Positions 8,826 through 16,776 of a stretch of DNA of 64,000 nucleotides are shown in pieces. The notes below the pieces were generated by a model that saw only the letters and a program-made list of their open reading frames with translations, did not search any database and was not told the origin of the DNA. Origin of the DNA: Chitinophagales bacterium (lineage in GTDB: Bacteria > Bacteroidota > Bacteroidia > Chitinophagales > Chitinophagaceae); the NCBI GenBank assembly GCA_017303855.1, contig JAFLBL010000005.1:124001-188000 (forward strand), in the 5' to 3' direction. Made by a program: the position numbers and the translations under genes. Position 1 is the stretch's first letter. Each line of letters begins with the position of its first letter.

Positions 8826-9416
8826 ATGTTTAAAAAAATACGGTCCCTTCTTGTATTGACGGTGCTGTTGCTGACAGCCTGTAAGGAAAAGCCCAAAACC
8901 GGAGACACGCATTTTATATCCGTGCCTTCGCTCATCGAAAAGCAGGTAGCCCATGTGGACACCTCCTTATACGCCATCGTTCAATATGTTTCAACAGATA
9001 CGCTTCCTGCGGATACCAGTTATATTCCCAGGGAAAAATTCAGGGAAATCGCCCGTGAATTTCTTGATCTCCCCGACCTTTCTGATCCGGCCATCGCCAG
9101 CCGCTTCCGCGAAGAAAACCGTTATGATTCCCTGATCCGGAAAGTGATTATCTCCTACCTGCCGCTGGATCCGAAAAAAGAAGAGATAAAAAAAATGGAA
9201 TTGCTGGTGAGTGCTGAAATGCTGGAAGACAGCAGCAATAAAGTAACCAATATCATCGTCGAAAAAGCCGTCAATAACCGGGATGGGTTCAAAGGACAAA
9301 AAATGCTCTGGAAAACGGGTAAAAGTTTCCTCATCATCACCAGTACCCAGCAGCCGGGCGAAGCGGAAAAAACCAGCACCAACCGGGTTACATGGAATGA
9401 AGACCAGACCCCATGA
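8826..9416 (+). CDS. unknown lipoprotein upstream of uvrC
   Basis: A 196-residue predicted lipoprotein with a basic start (MFKKIRS), a hydrophobic stretch and the lipobox LLTAC with Cys19. The mature part is largely charged helix: FREIAREFLDL, then IKKMELLVSAEMLEDSS, then a strand FLIITSTQQ near the end. I recognise no named family; it resembles uncharacterised Chitinophagaceae lipoproteins. The start at 8826 is preferred over the TTG at 8820 because the TTG lies in a promoter-like box. The stop overlaps the uvrC start by 4 bases, which implies translational coupling with a DNA-repair gene. A functional link is not evident. Confidence 0.75.
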   Translation: MFKKIRSLLVLTVLLLTACKEKPKTGDTHFISVPSLIEKQVAHVDTSLYAIVQYVSTDTLPADTSYIPREKFREIAREFLDLPDLSDPAIASRFREENRYDSLIRKVIISYLPLDPKKEEIKKMELLVSAEMLEDSSNKVTNIIVEKAVNNRDGFKGQKMLWKTGKSFLIITSTQQPGEAEKTSTNRVTWNEDQTP

Positions 9417-11224
9417 CAGCCGAAACATTTCAGCATATCGCGCCTACCATACCCGCTCAGCCGGGCATTTATAAATATTTCAATGCCGCCAATGAACTGA
9501 TCTATGTGGGCAAGGCCAAACATCTCCGGAAACGGGTGAGTTCCTATTTTTCAAAAACATTTACCAGTTATAAAACACATGAACTGGTACAACGGATTGA
9601 ACGGATAGAATTCACCATTGTCAACTCCGAACAGGATGCCTTCCTGCTGGAGAATTCACTGATCAAACAATACCAGCCCCGGTATAATATCAACCTCAAG
9701 GATGATAAAACCTACCCGTATATCGTCATTAAGAAAGAACCTTTCCCGCGGGTATTTCTGACCCGGCAGGCCCGGCAGGACGGCGCTGAATACCTCGGCC
9801 CCTATACATCCGTAAAGCGGGTACGGGAATTACTGGAGTTTATCAAGCAGACCATCCAGCTGCGCAACTGTACCCTCAACCTGACTGAACGGAATATTGA
9901 AAAGAAAAAATTCAAAGTTTGTCTCGAATACCATCTCGGCAACTGCAAAGGGCCCTGCGAAGGCCTGCAGAGTCCGGCCGACTATAATGAACAATTACAA
10001 CAGCTCCGCAACCTGCTCAGGGGAAACCTGGCCCCGGTCATCCGTCATTTCCGCGAAGAGATGAAAACGCATGCCGGCAACCTGGCCTTTGAAAAAGCCG
10101 AACTGGTCCGGAAAAAAATAGAGTATCTCGAAAATTACCAGGCCCGGTCCGTGGTATCCGGTACCAAAACCGGCGATCTCGATGTTTTCTATTTACTCAA
10201 AGAAGGAGAGCTGGCCTATGTGAACTACCTGATGGTACGCAATGGTAGTATCATACAAACGCAGACCAATAAAGTGGAAACCCACCTGGATGAAAGCCAG
10301 GAAGAAGTACTTGCCTTCGCGGCCGCTTCACTCCGTACTACATTCAACAGCGATGCCGCGGAAATCGTTGTGCCTTACGCACTTGATTTTCCGCAGCCGG
10401 ATGTAACGGTTACGGTACCCCGTGGGGGCGATAAAAAGAAACTCCTGGAGCTGGCAGAAAAGAATGCCCGCTATTTTATTGATGAACTGCATACAAAAAC
10501 CCGGTTGCAACTGAATACCCGGCAAATGGCCGGCAAGGCATTGCTGGAACAATTACAGAAAGACCTGAGCCTGCAGGAAATGCCGGCGCATATTGAGTGT
10601 TTTGACAACTCCAACTTCCAGGGCAGTTACCCGGTATCCGCCATGGTTTGTTTTCGCTGGGCCGAACCCAGCAAAAAAGACTACCGGCATTTTAATGTAA
10701 AAACCGTGGAAGGCATTAATGATTTCGCTACGATGAAAGAGGCCGTTTACAGGCGATATAAGCGGCTGTCCGAAGAAAACAGGGATTTCCCCCAGTTAGT
10801 CATCATTGATGGCGGCAAGGGGCAATTAAGCGCCGCTAATGAGGCTATCGCGGAATTAGGTCTTGAAGGCAGAACCACCCTGGTAGGACTGGCAAAAAAT
10901 GAAGAAGAAATTTTCTTTACCGGTGATACGGCCTCTTTAAAACTTCCTTATAACTCCGCCAGCCTGAGGCTCGTGCGCCGCATCCGTGATGAAGTGCATC
11001 GTTTCGGTATCACGTTCCACCGGCAGCAACGCAGCAAGGGCACATTTAAAAATGAACTGGAAGATATTCCCGGTATTGGTCAATCCACTGCTGAAACACT
11101 GCTCAAAACTTTCCGATCAGTAAAAAAAGTAAGCGAAGCATCGCTGAAAGAACTGGCGAAGCAGGTGGGGCAGGCAAAGGCAGAGTTGATAATGAATTAT
11201 TTTGAGAAGAAGGGGGAGAGTTGA
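9413..11224 (+). CDS. uvrC: excinuclease ABC subunit C
   Basis: A 603-residue nuclease of nucleotide excision repair that makes the two incisions at UvrB-bound lesions. Residues about 18-95 are the GIY-YIG domain (GIYKYF, then LIYVGKAKHLRKRVSSYF) for the 3' cut. A UVR-like helical hairpin that binds UvrB lies near 205-240. The RNase H-like endonuclease for the 5' cut includes ECFDNSNFQGSYPV near 397 and VIIDGGKGQL near 465. Tandem helix-hairpin-helix motifs near the C-terminus include LEDIPGIGQSTAETLL. The length is normal. The ATG at 9413 overlaps the lipoprotein stop. The stop codon is the first codon of the composite repeat element at 11222. Confidence 0.97.
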   Translation: MTAETFQHIAPTIPAQPGIYKYFNAANELIYVGKAKHLRKRVSSYFSKTFTSYKTHELVQRIERIEFTIVNSEQDAFLLENSLIKQYQPRYNINLKDDKTYPYIVIKKEPFPRVFLTRQARQDGAEYLGPYTSVKRVRELLEFIKQTIQLRNCTLNLTERNIEKKKFKVCLEYHLGNCKGPCEGLQSPADYNEQLQQLRNLLRGNLAPVIRHFREEMKTHAGNLAFEKAELVRKKIEYLENYQARSVVSGTKTGDLDVFYLLKEGELAYVNYLMVRNGSIIQTQTNKVETHLDESQEEVLAFAAASLRTTFNSDAAEIVVPYALDFPQPDVTVTVPRGGDKKKLLELAEKNARYFIDELHTKTRLQLNTRQMAGKALLEQLQKDLSLQEMPAHIECFDNSNFQGSYPVSAMVCFRWAEPSKKDYRHFNVKTVEGINDFATMKEAVYRRYKRLSEENRDFPQLVIIDGGKGQLSAANEAIAELGLEGRTTLVGLAKNEEEIFFTGDTASLKLPYNSASLRLVRRIRDEVHRFGITFHRQQRSKGTFKNELEDIPGIGQSTAETLLKTFRSVKKVSEASLKELAKQVGQAKAELIMNYFEKKGES

Positions 11225-11314
11225 TGGTTGAGGGATTAGCTGCTTAAGCGTTTAAATAGCTTTCTTAGAAGGGGCTGTTGACTACTAACTTCTGACCACT
11301 AACTACGAACTTAA
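11222..11314 (+). repeat. composite repeat element, copy A (degenerate octamers, 23-nt core, heptamers)
   Basis: Starts at the uvrC stop codon. A degenerate 8-nt-period part (11226-11256) leads to the conserved core (11257-11279, including CTTAGAAGGGGCTGTT), followed by heptamers GACTACT, AACTTCT, GACCACT, AACTACG. Sixteen or more core bases are identical to copy D at 54423; copies B and C lie on the opposite strand. No coding frame fits it. Confidence 0.8.
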
Positions 11315-11371
11315 ACTGATGTAAATGTTGAAGAAATTCAGGGGAAAAGAACAAGGACCTATATAAAAAAG

Positions 11372-11403
11372 TGGGGCCGGAATAGAAATTCAGCCCCGTT
11401 TTT
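11372..11403 (+). terminator. probable rho-independent terminator downstream of uvrC
   Basis: GGGGC...GCCCC with an inner GAAT/ATTC pairing, followed by GTTTTT. It lies about 150 bases after uvrC, beyond repeat copy A. Confidence 0.65.
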
Positions 11404-11561
11404 AAAATCCAATATCCTATGAAAAACCAAGACGAAGGTACTACTTTTATTCAAGTTTCCTATAGGACTTTTACGATTTTGCCAACTTTTTTTACTTAGT
11501 AACGAGCCTTTTAAGTCGTTGTTACGTGGGAATTTAAAGTGTAGGAATGACACTAGTTGAG

Positions 11562-11585
11562 AAGTTGGAAAGTTGGAAAGTTGAA
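11562..11585. repeat. short octamer array (AAGTTGGA)
   Basis: Three tandem copies of AAGTTGGA/AAGTTGAA in the uvrC-gldN intergenic stretch. Nothing else coding is visible between 11315 and 11762. Confidence 0.75.
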
Positions 11586-11614
11586 AAGGCCGCCAGAAGG
11601 TGCAGTTTACTAAA

Positions 11615-11705
11615 GACTTTCGACTAACGAGTCCCGACTAACGACTAACGACTCCCGACTAACGACTCCCGACTCCCCACATCCCACAACTCACATCCCA
11701 CACCT
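11615..11705. repeat. heptamer array (GACTAAC/GACTCCC/CACATCC)
   Basis: Thirteen units in exact 7-nt register, drifting from GACTTTC and GACTAAC through GACTCCC to CACATCC and CACAACT. It ends two bases before the A-run of the gld terminator. It is intergenic between the convergent ends of uvrC and gldN. Confidence 0.88.
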
Positions 11706-11706
11706 G

Positions 11707-11744
11707 AAAAAAAAAGGCCATCCCGAAGGACAGCCTTTTTTTTT
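11707..11744 (-). terminator. bidirectional terminator at the end of the gld operon
   Basis: On the minus strand GGCTGTCC-TTCG-GGATGGCC forms an 8-bp stem (two G-U pairs) with a TTCG loop and a run of nine T. A T-run also lies on the plus side, so it can serve both strands. Confidence 0.9.
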
Positions 11745-11762
11745 AACATTATCTGACTTCGA

Positions 11763-12791
11763 TCAGTATGACCAGAGATCCTGTTCGAAATTGAAGATTT
11801 TTTCTTTGATATTTTCGCCTTCCAGGAGACGCAGAATCGGATCGTTGATATAGTTCCGGATCATCTTGTTGCTCGGGTTGTCAATGGTTGACTTTACGAT
11901 ATAACTGGAGAACATCCGGCTTTCAAACAATTCTTCCCAGGTCATGCGGCTCTGTCCCATATTCTTCGGATTGTATACTTCAGCCTTGGCCAGCATCGGG
12001 CGCAGGTCGGGATAATATACCCAGAACAGAGAAGAAGTACCACGTTCTTTGTTTGTATTGGGGATATATTCCGTTTTCAACAGACCAATACCCAGGATAC
12101 GAACAAACATACGGCTGGATTCGCGGTCAAACACCCACTCTTCCTTCAGACGTAAACGGGTAACCGCTTTTGCATCGAAGCTGGAACGGGTAACACTCCA
12201 TCCGACGATCTTGGTGATATCCTTGGTGTCATAGATCGGAAACGTATCCACACGACCCGCAGTTTGTTGCATTACATCGGCCACGGAATAAGGACTAGTA
12301 AACCGGTCATCAGAGAATGCGGTTACTTCACCAGACTGAACCGCTTTCATGATCAGGTTGACAAACATCTGACTGCCGTTATCATCTACCGCTTCATAAA
12401 CGAATGTTTTATTCATTTTTTCACGGAGATCCAGCTCACGCCATACTTTCTCAGCATACAAGGCGTCATCCCAGCGCAGGTGCTCATACGGGAGAGGCGT
12501 ACGTTGATTCAGATTACTCTTGTCAAACGCATTATCATTCCGCAAAGACTTCTTGGGAGACATATCATTGCTGGTGGTATCATACGTAATAGGCAGGCCG
12601 GCCAGGGGATCAAATCCGGAAGGAGGCTGCGTATTGTTATTTTGCTGCTGCTCATTACCACCACCCGTAGTAGGGTTGGTAGTCGGATTGGTATTATCCT
12701 TTTTACGCTTCGTCCGCTGAGCAGAAGCGTCTGTAGCTGTCAGCAATGAAGCCGCAACAACAAGGCAGAGACCAAATTTTACAAATTTCAT
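11763..12791 (-). CDS. gldN: type IX secretion/gliding protein GldN
   Basis: A periplasmic protein that forms the outer-membrane-associated ring with lipoprotein GldK in the type IX secretion system (PorN group). With the ATG at 12791 it has 342 residues. A signal peptide (KFVKFGLCLVVAASLL) is followed by a low-complexity Asn/Gln/Thr linker (about 30-55) and a conserved body that includes WRELDLREKMNKTFVYEA and FVRILGIGLLKTEYIPN and ends KIFNFEQDLWSY. The frame is open to a GTG at 12806 that touches the gldM stop; an ATG at 12797 is also possible. It is the last gene of gldKLMN, followed by a strong terminator. The identity is firm from sequence and order. Confidence 0.93.
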   Translation of the reverse strand: MKFVKFGLCLVVAASLLTATDASAQRTKRKKDNTNPTTNPTTGGGNEQQQNNNTQPPSGFDPLAGLPITYDTTSNDMSPKKSLRNDNAFDKSNLNQRTPLPYEHLRWDDALYAEKVWRELDLREKMNKTFVYEAVDDNGSQMFVNLIMKAVQSGEVTAFSDDRFTSPYSVADVMQQTAGRVDTFPIYDTKDITKIVGWSVTRSSFDAKAVTRLRLKEEWVFDRESSRMFVRILGIGLLKTEYIPNTNKERGTSSLFWVYYPDLRPMLAKAEVYNPKNMGQSRMTWEELFESRMFSSYIVKSTIDNPSNKMIRNYINDPILRLLEGENIKEKIFNFEQDLWSY

Positions 12792-12805
12792 ATTCATGTC
12801 ACACA

Positions 12806-14341
12806 CTATTTAATATAATAAACGAGTGAAGGTGCCTTTGTAGTACGTCCGTCCGGACCTTTTACGCGAATATCATCGATGGTTACCATACGGTCTGCTT
12901 TCACGTGCTGCATAATCGCATTACGAACAGCTCCCTGGAATGCGCCACCGGATACCGGGATGGAAACGATATCGTCATCAGTATCACAGGTAAAGGTGAA
13001 ACTGACCACTTCATATTTCAGGTCAAAAGGAAAGTCCTTGATACCGGCAGCCACACCACCCTGTGCCTTGAATTCACCGGCTACCAGGCTGGCACCACTG
13101 GGCTTGTTACCCACATAAGCTTGTGCTTCAGGTACAGTACGTACGCGGAACTGAGAAGCACCGGCGACTTTACCATCCACATTTACCGTAATACGGCAGT
13201 CATCGGTAATACTGCTCACACGGGCAATATATTTACCAGGACCAATCCGGGTCAGGCTTCCGCCACCACCGGTGATCACGGCCTGTACTTTATCATCACC
13301 ACCACCACTGGCGGCAATGGTAACCGGGTTGTCCACACCGATATACATTACGTTCATTTTATCAAGTGCAATAGAGGCATTGGCAGAACCAACGGTATAC
13401 TCCACTTTTACTTCTTTTACTTCGTCTTTTCCGGTAGTCTGGTTAAAGAAACTGATCCGTACAGGAATACTGTGCGCACCAACGCCACCGGCATCCATTT
13501 TGTACAGGGCAAATCCTTCTTCTCCGATAGGTACAGTAGATCCGCCGATATTAATTACCGGCATGGATGACTTACTGAATGCACCGATACCGGCTTTTAC
13601 TTCCAGTTGCTGTCCGGGCATCAGGTAGTTGGAGTTTTGTCCAACGATCGCGGCGTAAGAGTCGAACACCACTTTTACTTCACCCACTTTCTGGTGACAG
13701 AAAGACACAACTTTATTTTCCGCCCCTTTGATATCATTCTGGAACTTACTCAGGATGGTGAGACCGGCAACGGTCGGTACCATGTTGAAGTACGCCACAT
13801 CCCAGGCCTTGGTTTTACCATCCTGGCCGGGAGGGTTAGACAGATCGATATTCAGGGATTTCTTAAAGGCACTGTCGATTTCCGGATCGATACCGAGGAT
13901 ATCCGACTGGAATTTTTTCAGTCTTTCCAGCAGCTTGTTTCCTTCTCCGCCTTTTACAAATAATTTGGTAACAATATCCAGGTTATCTTCTTTAAAAGAA
14001 ACACTGGGATCAGACGGGTTACCGCCTGCCTGTGTGATGATGGAGCTTTTCAATGATTCAATATACTTGAACACCTCATCGGACACGGCAACCACTTTCT
14101 GGGCTTTTTCGAACCAGGGCTTGGCTCTTTCCGCTGTTTCCGCAGCAGCCGCCTTGTCTTCCAGCGATTTCATGATCAGACCGGTAGATGCATTTACCGT
14201 AGTATTGCTGCTCTCCAGGCTTCTCCTAACCGTTTTGAAGGCATTCAGAATTTCAGATGACACGTTCAGAGCCAACAATGCAGTCAGCACCAGGTACATG
14301 ATATTGATCATCTTCTGCCGGGGCTCTTTAGGTAGAGACAT
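12806..14341 (-). CDS. gldM: type IX secretion/gliding motor protein GldM
   Basis: A 511-residue inner-membrane-anchored periplasmic shaft of the type IX secretion motor. The short cytoplasmic start (SLPKEPRQKMINIMYLV) leads into one transmembrane helix (about 12-28) that packs within the GldL pentamer. A coiled helical region (30-110) follows, then stacked beta domains reaching to GldK/GldN, with a Gly-rich GGGDDKVQAVITGGGGSL stretch. The length and motifs match the family. The stop codon abuts the open frame of gldN. The GldL-GldM pair uses the proton gradient to drive secretion and gliding (family knowledge). Confidence 0.96.
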   Translation of the reverse strand: MSLPKEPRQKMINIMYLVLTALLALNVSSEILNAFKTVRRSLESSNTTVNASTGLIMKSLEDKAAAAETAERAKPWFEKAQKVVAVSDEVFKYIESLKSSIITQAGGNPSDPSVSFKEDNLDIVTKLFVKGGEGNKLLERLKKFQSDILGIDPEIDSAFKKSLNIDLSNPPGQDGKTKAWDVAYFNMVPTVAGLTILSKFQNDIKGAENKVVSFCHQKVGEVKVVFDSYAAIVGQNSNYLMPGQQLEVKAGIGAFSKSSMPVINIGGSTVPIGEEGFALYKMDAGGVGAHSIPVRISFFNQTTGKDEVKEVKVEYTVGSANASIALDKMNVMYIGVDNPVTIAASGGGDDKVQAVITGGGGSLTRIGPGKYIARVSSITDDCRITVNVDGKVAGASQFRVRTVPEAQAYVGNKPSGASLVAGEFKAQGGVAAGIKDFPFDLKYEVVSFTFTCDTDDDIVSIPVSGGAFQGAVRNAIMQHVKADRMVTIDDIRVKGPDGRTTKAPSLVYYIK

Positions 14342-14385
14342 GACTATTTAGGTTTAATAGGATTAGAAATGATGACTTTTTGTAC

Positions 14386-14417
14386 AGGCCGGTATTCACG
14401 GTTCAGTGGACCGGCCT
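14386..14417 (-). other. hairpin in the gldL-gldM spacer
   Basis: AGGCCGGT and ACCGGCCT form a perfect 8-bp inverted repeat with a 16-nt loop in the 86-bp spacer. On the coding strand no U-run follows, so it is more likely an mRNA processing or stability element than a terminator. Confidence 0.6.
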
Positions 14418-14427
14418 ACAGTATGTA

Positions 14428-15201
14428 TTAGTTGCGACCCTGCATGGCAGTAAGCATGTTTCCGTAAATATTGTTCAGACGGCCCAGGTTGGTTGCCAGG
14501 TGACCGATCTGATCCTGTACCTTCTTGGCATCTTCCGCACTGTTCAGCATCGCGGTGGATGTTTCAGACAGTTTACCATAGAATGAGTTCAGGGCTTTCA
14601 GGTGGTTATTGCTTTCCTGTAATTCCAGCTCATAGATCGTATTCAGGGAAGACAGGTTCTTGGTCAGTACCTGGATCTGCTCGTGGAATACTTTAGCGCC
14701 TTCAGTAGCGGTGTTGAATGCACCCACTGAAGAAGCGGCTGTGGTATAGGCGTCTTTTACTTTTTCCAGCTGACCGGTCACTTCTTTTGTTTTAGTAGTA
14801 AAGTCAGAAGTGGCATTGATGGTATCACCAATTACAGACAGACCGGAAACGGTTGTATTCAGTTGTTTGAAACCGTCACCCAGGCGTTTCATGGTGTCGG
14901 GTGTGATATCTGACTCAGCCAGCATTTTATCCATAGCACCCAGTGCAGCTTTGCTTTTGGCACCGGCAACAGAGAACTGTTCTTCGTCATGACTGGCATC
15001 CTTTACAGCAGGATAAACCGCATATAAAATACCATAGATTGTAAAGATGATTGCTTCCGTGGTAAGACCGATCCAGAGCCACATGTCGGCATCGCCGGCG
15101 TGGGTGATTTTGCGGAGGGCTCCCCAGATTACTAATGCTGCGCCGAATGATACGCCTACGTCTACCCATTTACTTACCTTAGATGGAATTGCTGCTGCCA
15201 T
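14428..15201 (-). CDS. gldL: type IX secretion/gliding motor protein GldL
   Basis: A 257-residue inner-membrane stator of the type IX secretion motor. Two N-terminal transmembrane helices are visible (about 13-28 and 42-62). The first carries WVDVGVSFGAALVIWGALRKI; the second region has WLWIGLTTEAIIFTIYGI with the conserved Glu linked to proton flow. A cytoplasmic coiled-coil domain (about 95-250) rich in Lys, Asp and Asn follows and ends NNIYGNMLTAMQGRN. Its length and order between gldK and gldM are typical. Hairpins occupy both flanking spacers, possibly tuning relative amounts of GldK, GldL and GldM. Confidence 0.96.
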   Translation of the reverse strand: MAAAIPSKVSKWVDVGVSFGAALVIWGALRKITHAGDADMWLWIGLTTEAIIFTIYGILYAVYPAVKDASHDEEQFSVAGAKSKAALGAMDKMLAESDITPDTMKRLGDGFKQLNTTVSGLSVIGDTINATSDFTTKTKEVTGQLEKVKDAYTTAASSVGAFNTATEGAKVFHEQIQVLTKNLSSLNTIYELELQESNNHLKALNSFYGKLSETSTAMLNSAEDAKKVQDQIGHLATNLGRLNNIYGNMLTAMQGRN

Positions 15202-15255
15202 AATTGGATTTTTTAAAAGTGGTTTTGTGATATTATTTTAGAGAAAAGGAATACA

Positions 15256-15285
15256 GAGAGGACAGGTTCGTTTAACTGTCCTCTC
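15256..15285 (-). other. hairpin in the gldK-gldL spacer
   Basis: GAGAGGACAG and CTGTCCTCTC form a perfect 10-bp inverted repeat around a 10-nt loop in the 117-bp spacer. The coding strand lacks a clean U-run afterwards, so a partial attenuator or RNA-processing site is more likely than a full terminator. Confidence 0.65.
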
Positions 15286-15318
15286 ACTATTTTAGTTTAT
15301 TGGTTATTCATTGTCAGG

Positions 15319-16629
15319 TTAGCGACGGCCTTTCTGAGGTGCTGCGGGAAGGTCGATCACACAACGGAAGCCGATATACGATTTGGTGGAATCCTGGTAC
15401 TCGTAAGTACTGGTACCTGTCTGCAGGTAGTATCCCACATCTTTCCAGCTGCCGCCACGGATAATTTTACGCTTCATCAGGGGAGGATCATCATCTTTGG
15501 CATTCCAGCGAACATCCGGGTTCATATCGTGCTGGAAGTTGTTACGTCCCTCGTAGTAAATGGAAGAAGTCCACTCAGCCACATTACCTGACATGCAATA
15601 CAGTCCAAAATCATTGGGCCAGTAGGCATCGGCACGTACTGTATAGAAACCGCCATCTTCAGGATAGTTACCACGACCGGGTTTGAAGTTGGCCATCAGG
15701 CATCCCTTCTTGTTACGGAGGTAATAGTTACCCCAGGGGAACATAGACTGGGAGCGGCCGCCACGGGCTGCATATTCCCATTGTGCTTCAGTAGGCAGAC
15801 GGAAGTCTGATTCCTGTGTTCTTTTCTTGGTATCCAGCCAGGCATTCAGGAAATGGGTTCTCCATTCGCAGAAAGCAGTAGCCTGTTTCCAGTTCACACC
15901 TACTACCGGATAGTTTCCAAAAGCAGGATGAGAGAAATAACGTTTGGTCATCGGCTCATTGTACGAGTAAGAGAAGTCGCGGATCCAGCACAGGGTGTCA
16001 GGATAAATCGCCACATCTTTCTTTACAATAAAAGTAGAACGGGGTTTGCCTGCATTCTCGCGGCGGGCCGCTTCTTTCAGATCGAAAGTCTCGGAATGAA
16101 ACACGATTTTAGAAGGATCAATTTCTTTTTTGCCGAATACACGGTCATCCGGAGGAAGGATGATATCAGTAGAACTGAGCTGCTCCATGACTTTGGGATC
16201 ACCCCATTTCATGGTCTTCATTTTAACCCAGTCAACATTCTCGTTGCCGTCGGCCCCGGTTTTTACATAACCCATCTTACGGGCTACCACGGAGTCACGT
16301 ACCCAGTATACAAACTGACGATATTCATTGTTGGTGATTTCAGTGGCGTCCATCCAGAAGCCGCTGATAGATACGGAACGGTTTCTTGCACTGAATGCAT
16401 AAGCAGGATCCTCATCGCTGGGACCCATATGGAATGTACCCTGCGGTACATACACCATGCCCGGAGGTTTCGGCAGTGAATACTTACCACCTGGGGCTAC
16501 TCCATGCACCTGGCCGTCATTCGGCAGGGCGCCGCCTTTGTTTTTCTTACCTCCCAGTATTCCACAACTGGATACAAGAGTCATGCACGCGGTTGCATAC
16601 AGGGCATAATAAAGGTTTCTCATTTTCAT
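15319..16629 (-). CDS. gldK: type IX secretion/gliding lipoprotein GldK
   Basis: An outer-membrane lipoprotein that forms the periplasmic ring with GldN. From the ATG at 16629 it has 436 residues. The signal ends in the lipobox LVSSC with Cys22. A formylglycine-generating-enzyme/sulfatase-modifying fold covers about 55-430: MVYVPQGTFHMGPSDED, DATEITNNEYRQF, RLPTEAQWEYAARGG, and the final RKIIRGGSW...YIGFRCV. This fold is structural in GldK rather than catalytic, as known for the family. The frame is open another 17 codons upstream, but the later ATG gives a proper lipoprotein signal. It is the first gene of gldKLMN, with a TATATTTG box about 20 bases upstream. Confidence 0.95.
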   Translation of the reverse strand: MKMRNLYYALYATACMTLVSSCGILGGKKNKGGALPNDGQVHGVAPGGKYSLPKPPGMVYVPQGTFHMGPSDEDPAYAFSARNRSVSISGFWMDATEITNNEYRQFVYWVRDSVVARKMGYVKTGADGNENVDWVKMKTMKWGDPKVMEQLSSTDIILPPDDRVFGKKEIDPSKIVFHSETFDLKEAARRENAGKPRSTFIVKKDVAIYPDTLCWIRDFSYSYNEPMTKRYFSHPAFGNYPVVGVNWKQATAFCEWRTHFLNAWLDTKKRTQESDFRLPTEAQWEYAARGGRSQSMFPWGNYYLRNKKGCLMANFKPGRGNYPEDGGFYTVRADAYWPNDFGLYCMSGNVAEWTSSIYYEGRNNFQHDMNPDVRWNAKDDDPPLMKRKIIRGGSWKDVGYYLQTGTSTYEYQDSTKSYIGFRCVIDLPAAPQKGRR

Positions 16630-16648
16630 ACACTTAAAGGGTATTGGG

Positions 16649-16682
16649 CAAATATAATGTTTAGAACTGTTCTCCGGCACAA
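16649..16682 (-). promoter_or_regulatory. candidate promoter of the gldKLMN operon
   Basis: The minus strand reads TATATTTG at 16656-16649, matching TAnnTTTG, 19 bases before the gldK ATG. A TTG at 16682-16680 could be the -33 element, with a somewhat long spacer of 23. Confidence 0.5.
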
Positions 16683-16776
16683 GGTTATAATTTATTTTTA
16701 AAAATCAAACCGTAAAAATCACGGTAACTTTTCTAACGGCCACGAACCTTATTTTATTGTATTAACTAAAATTTAT

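Noticed and set aside
11359..11553. 64-codon minus-strand frame after uvrC
   Set aside because: It overlaps a terminator hairpin, has no similarity and no promoter.
14386..14417. Terminator between gldL and gldM
   Set aside because: The stem is good but no U-run follows on the coding strand; listed as a hairpin instead.
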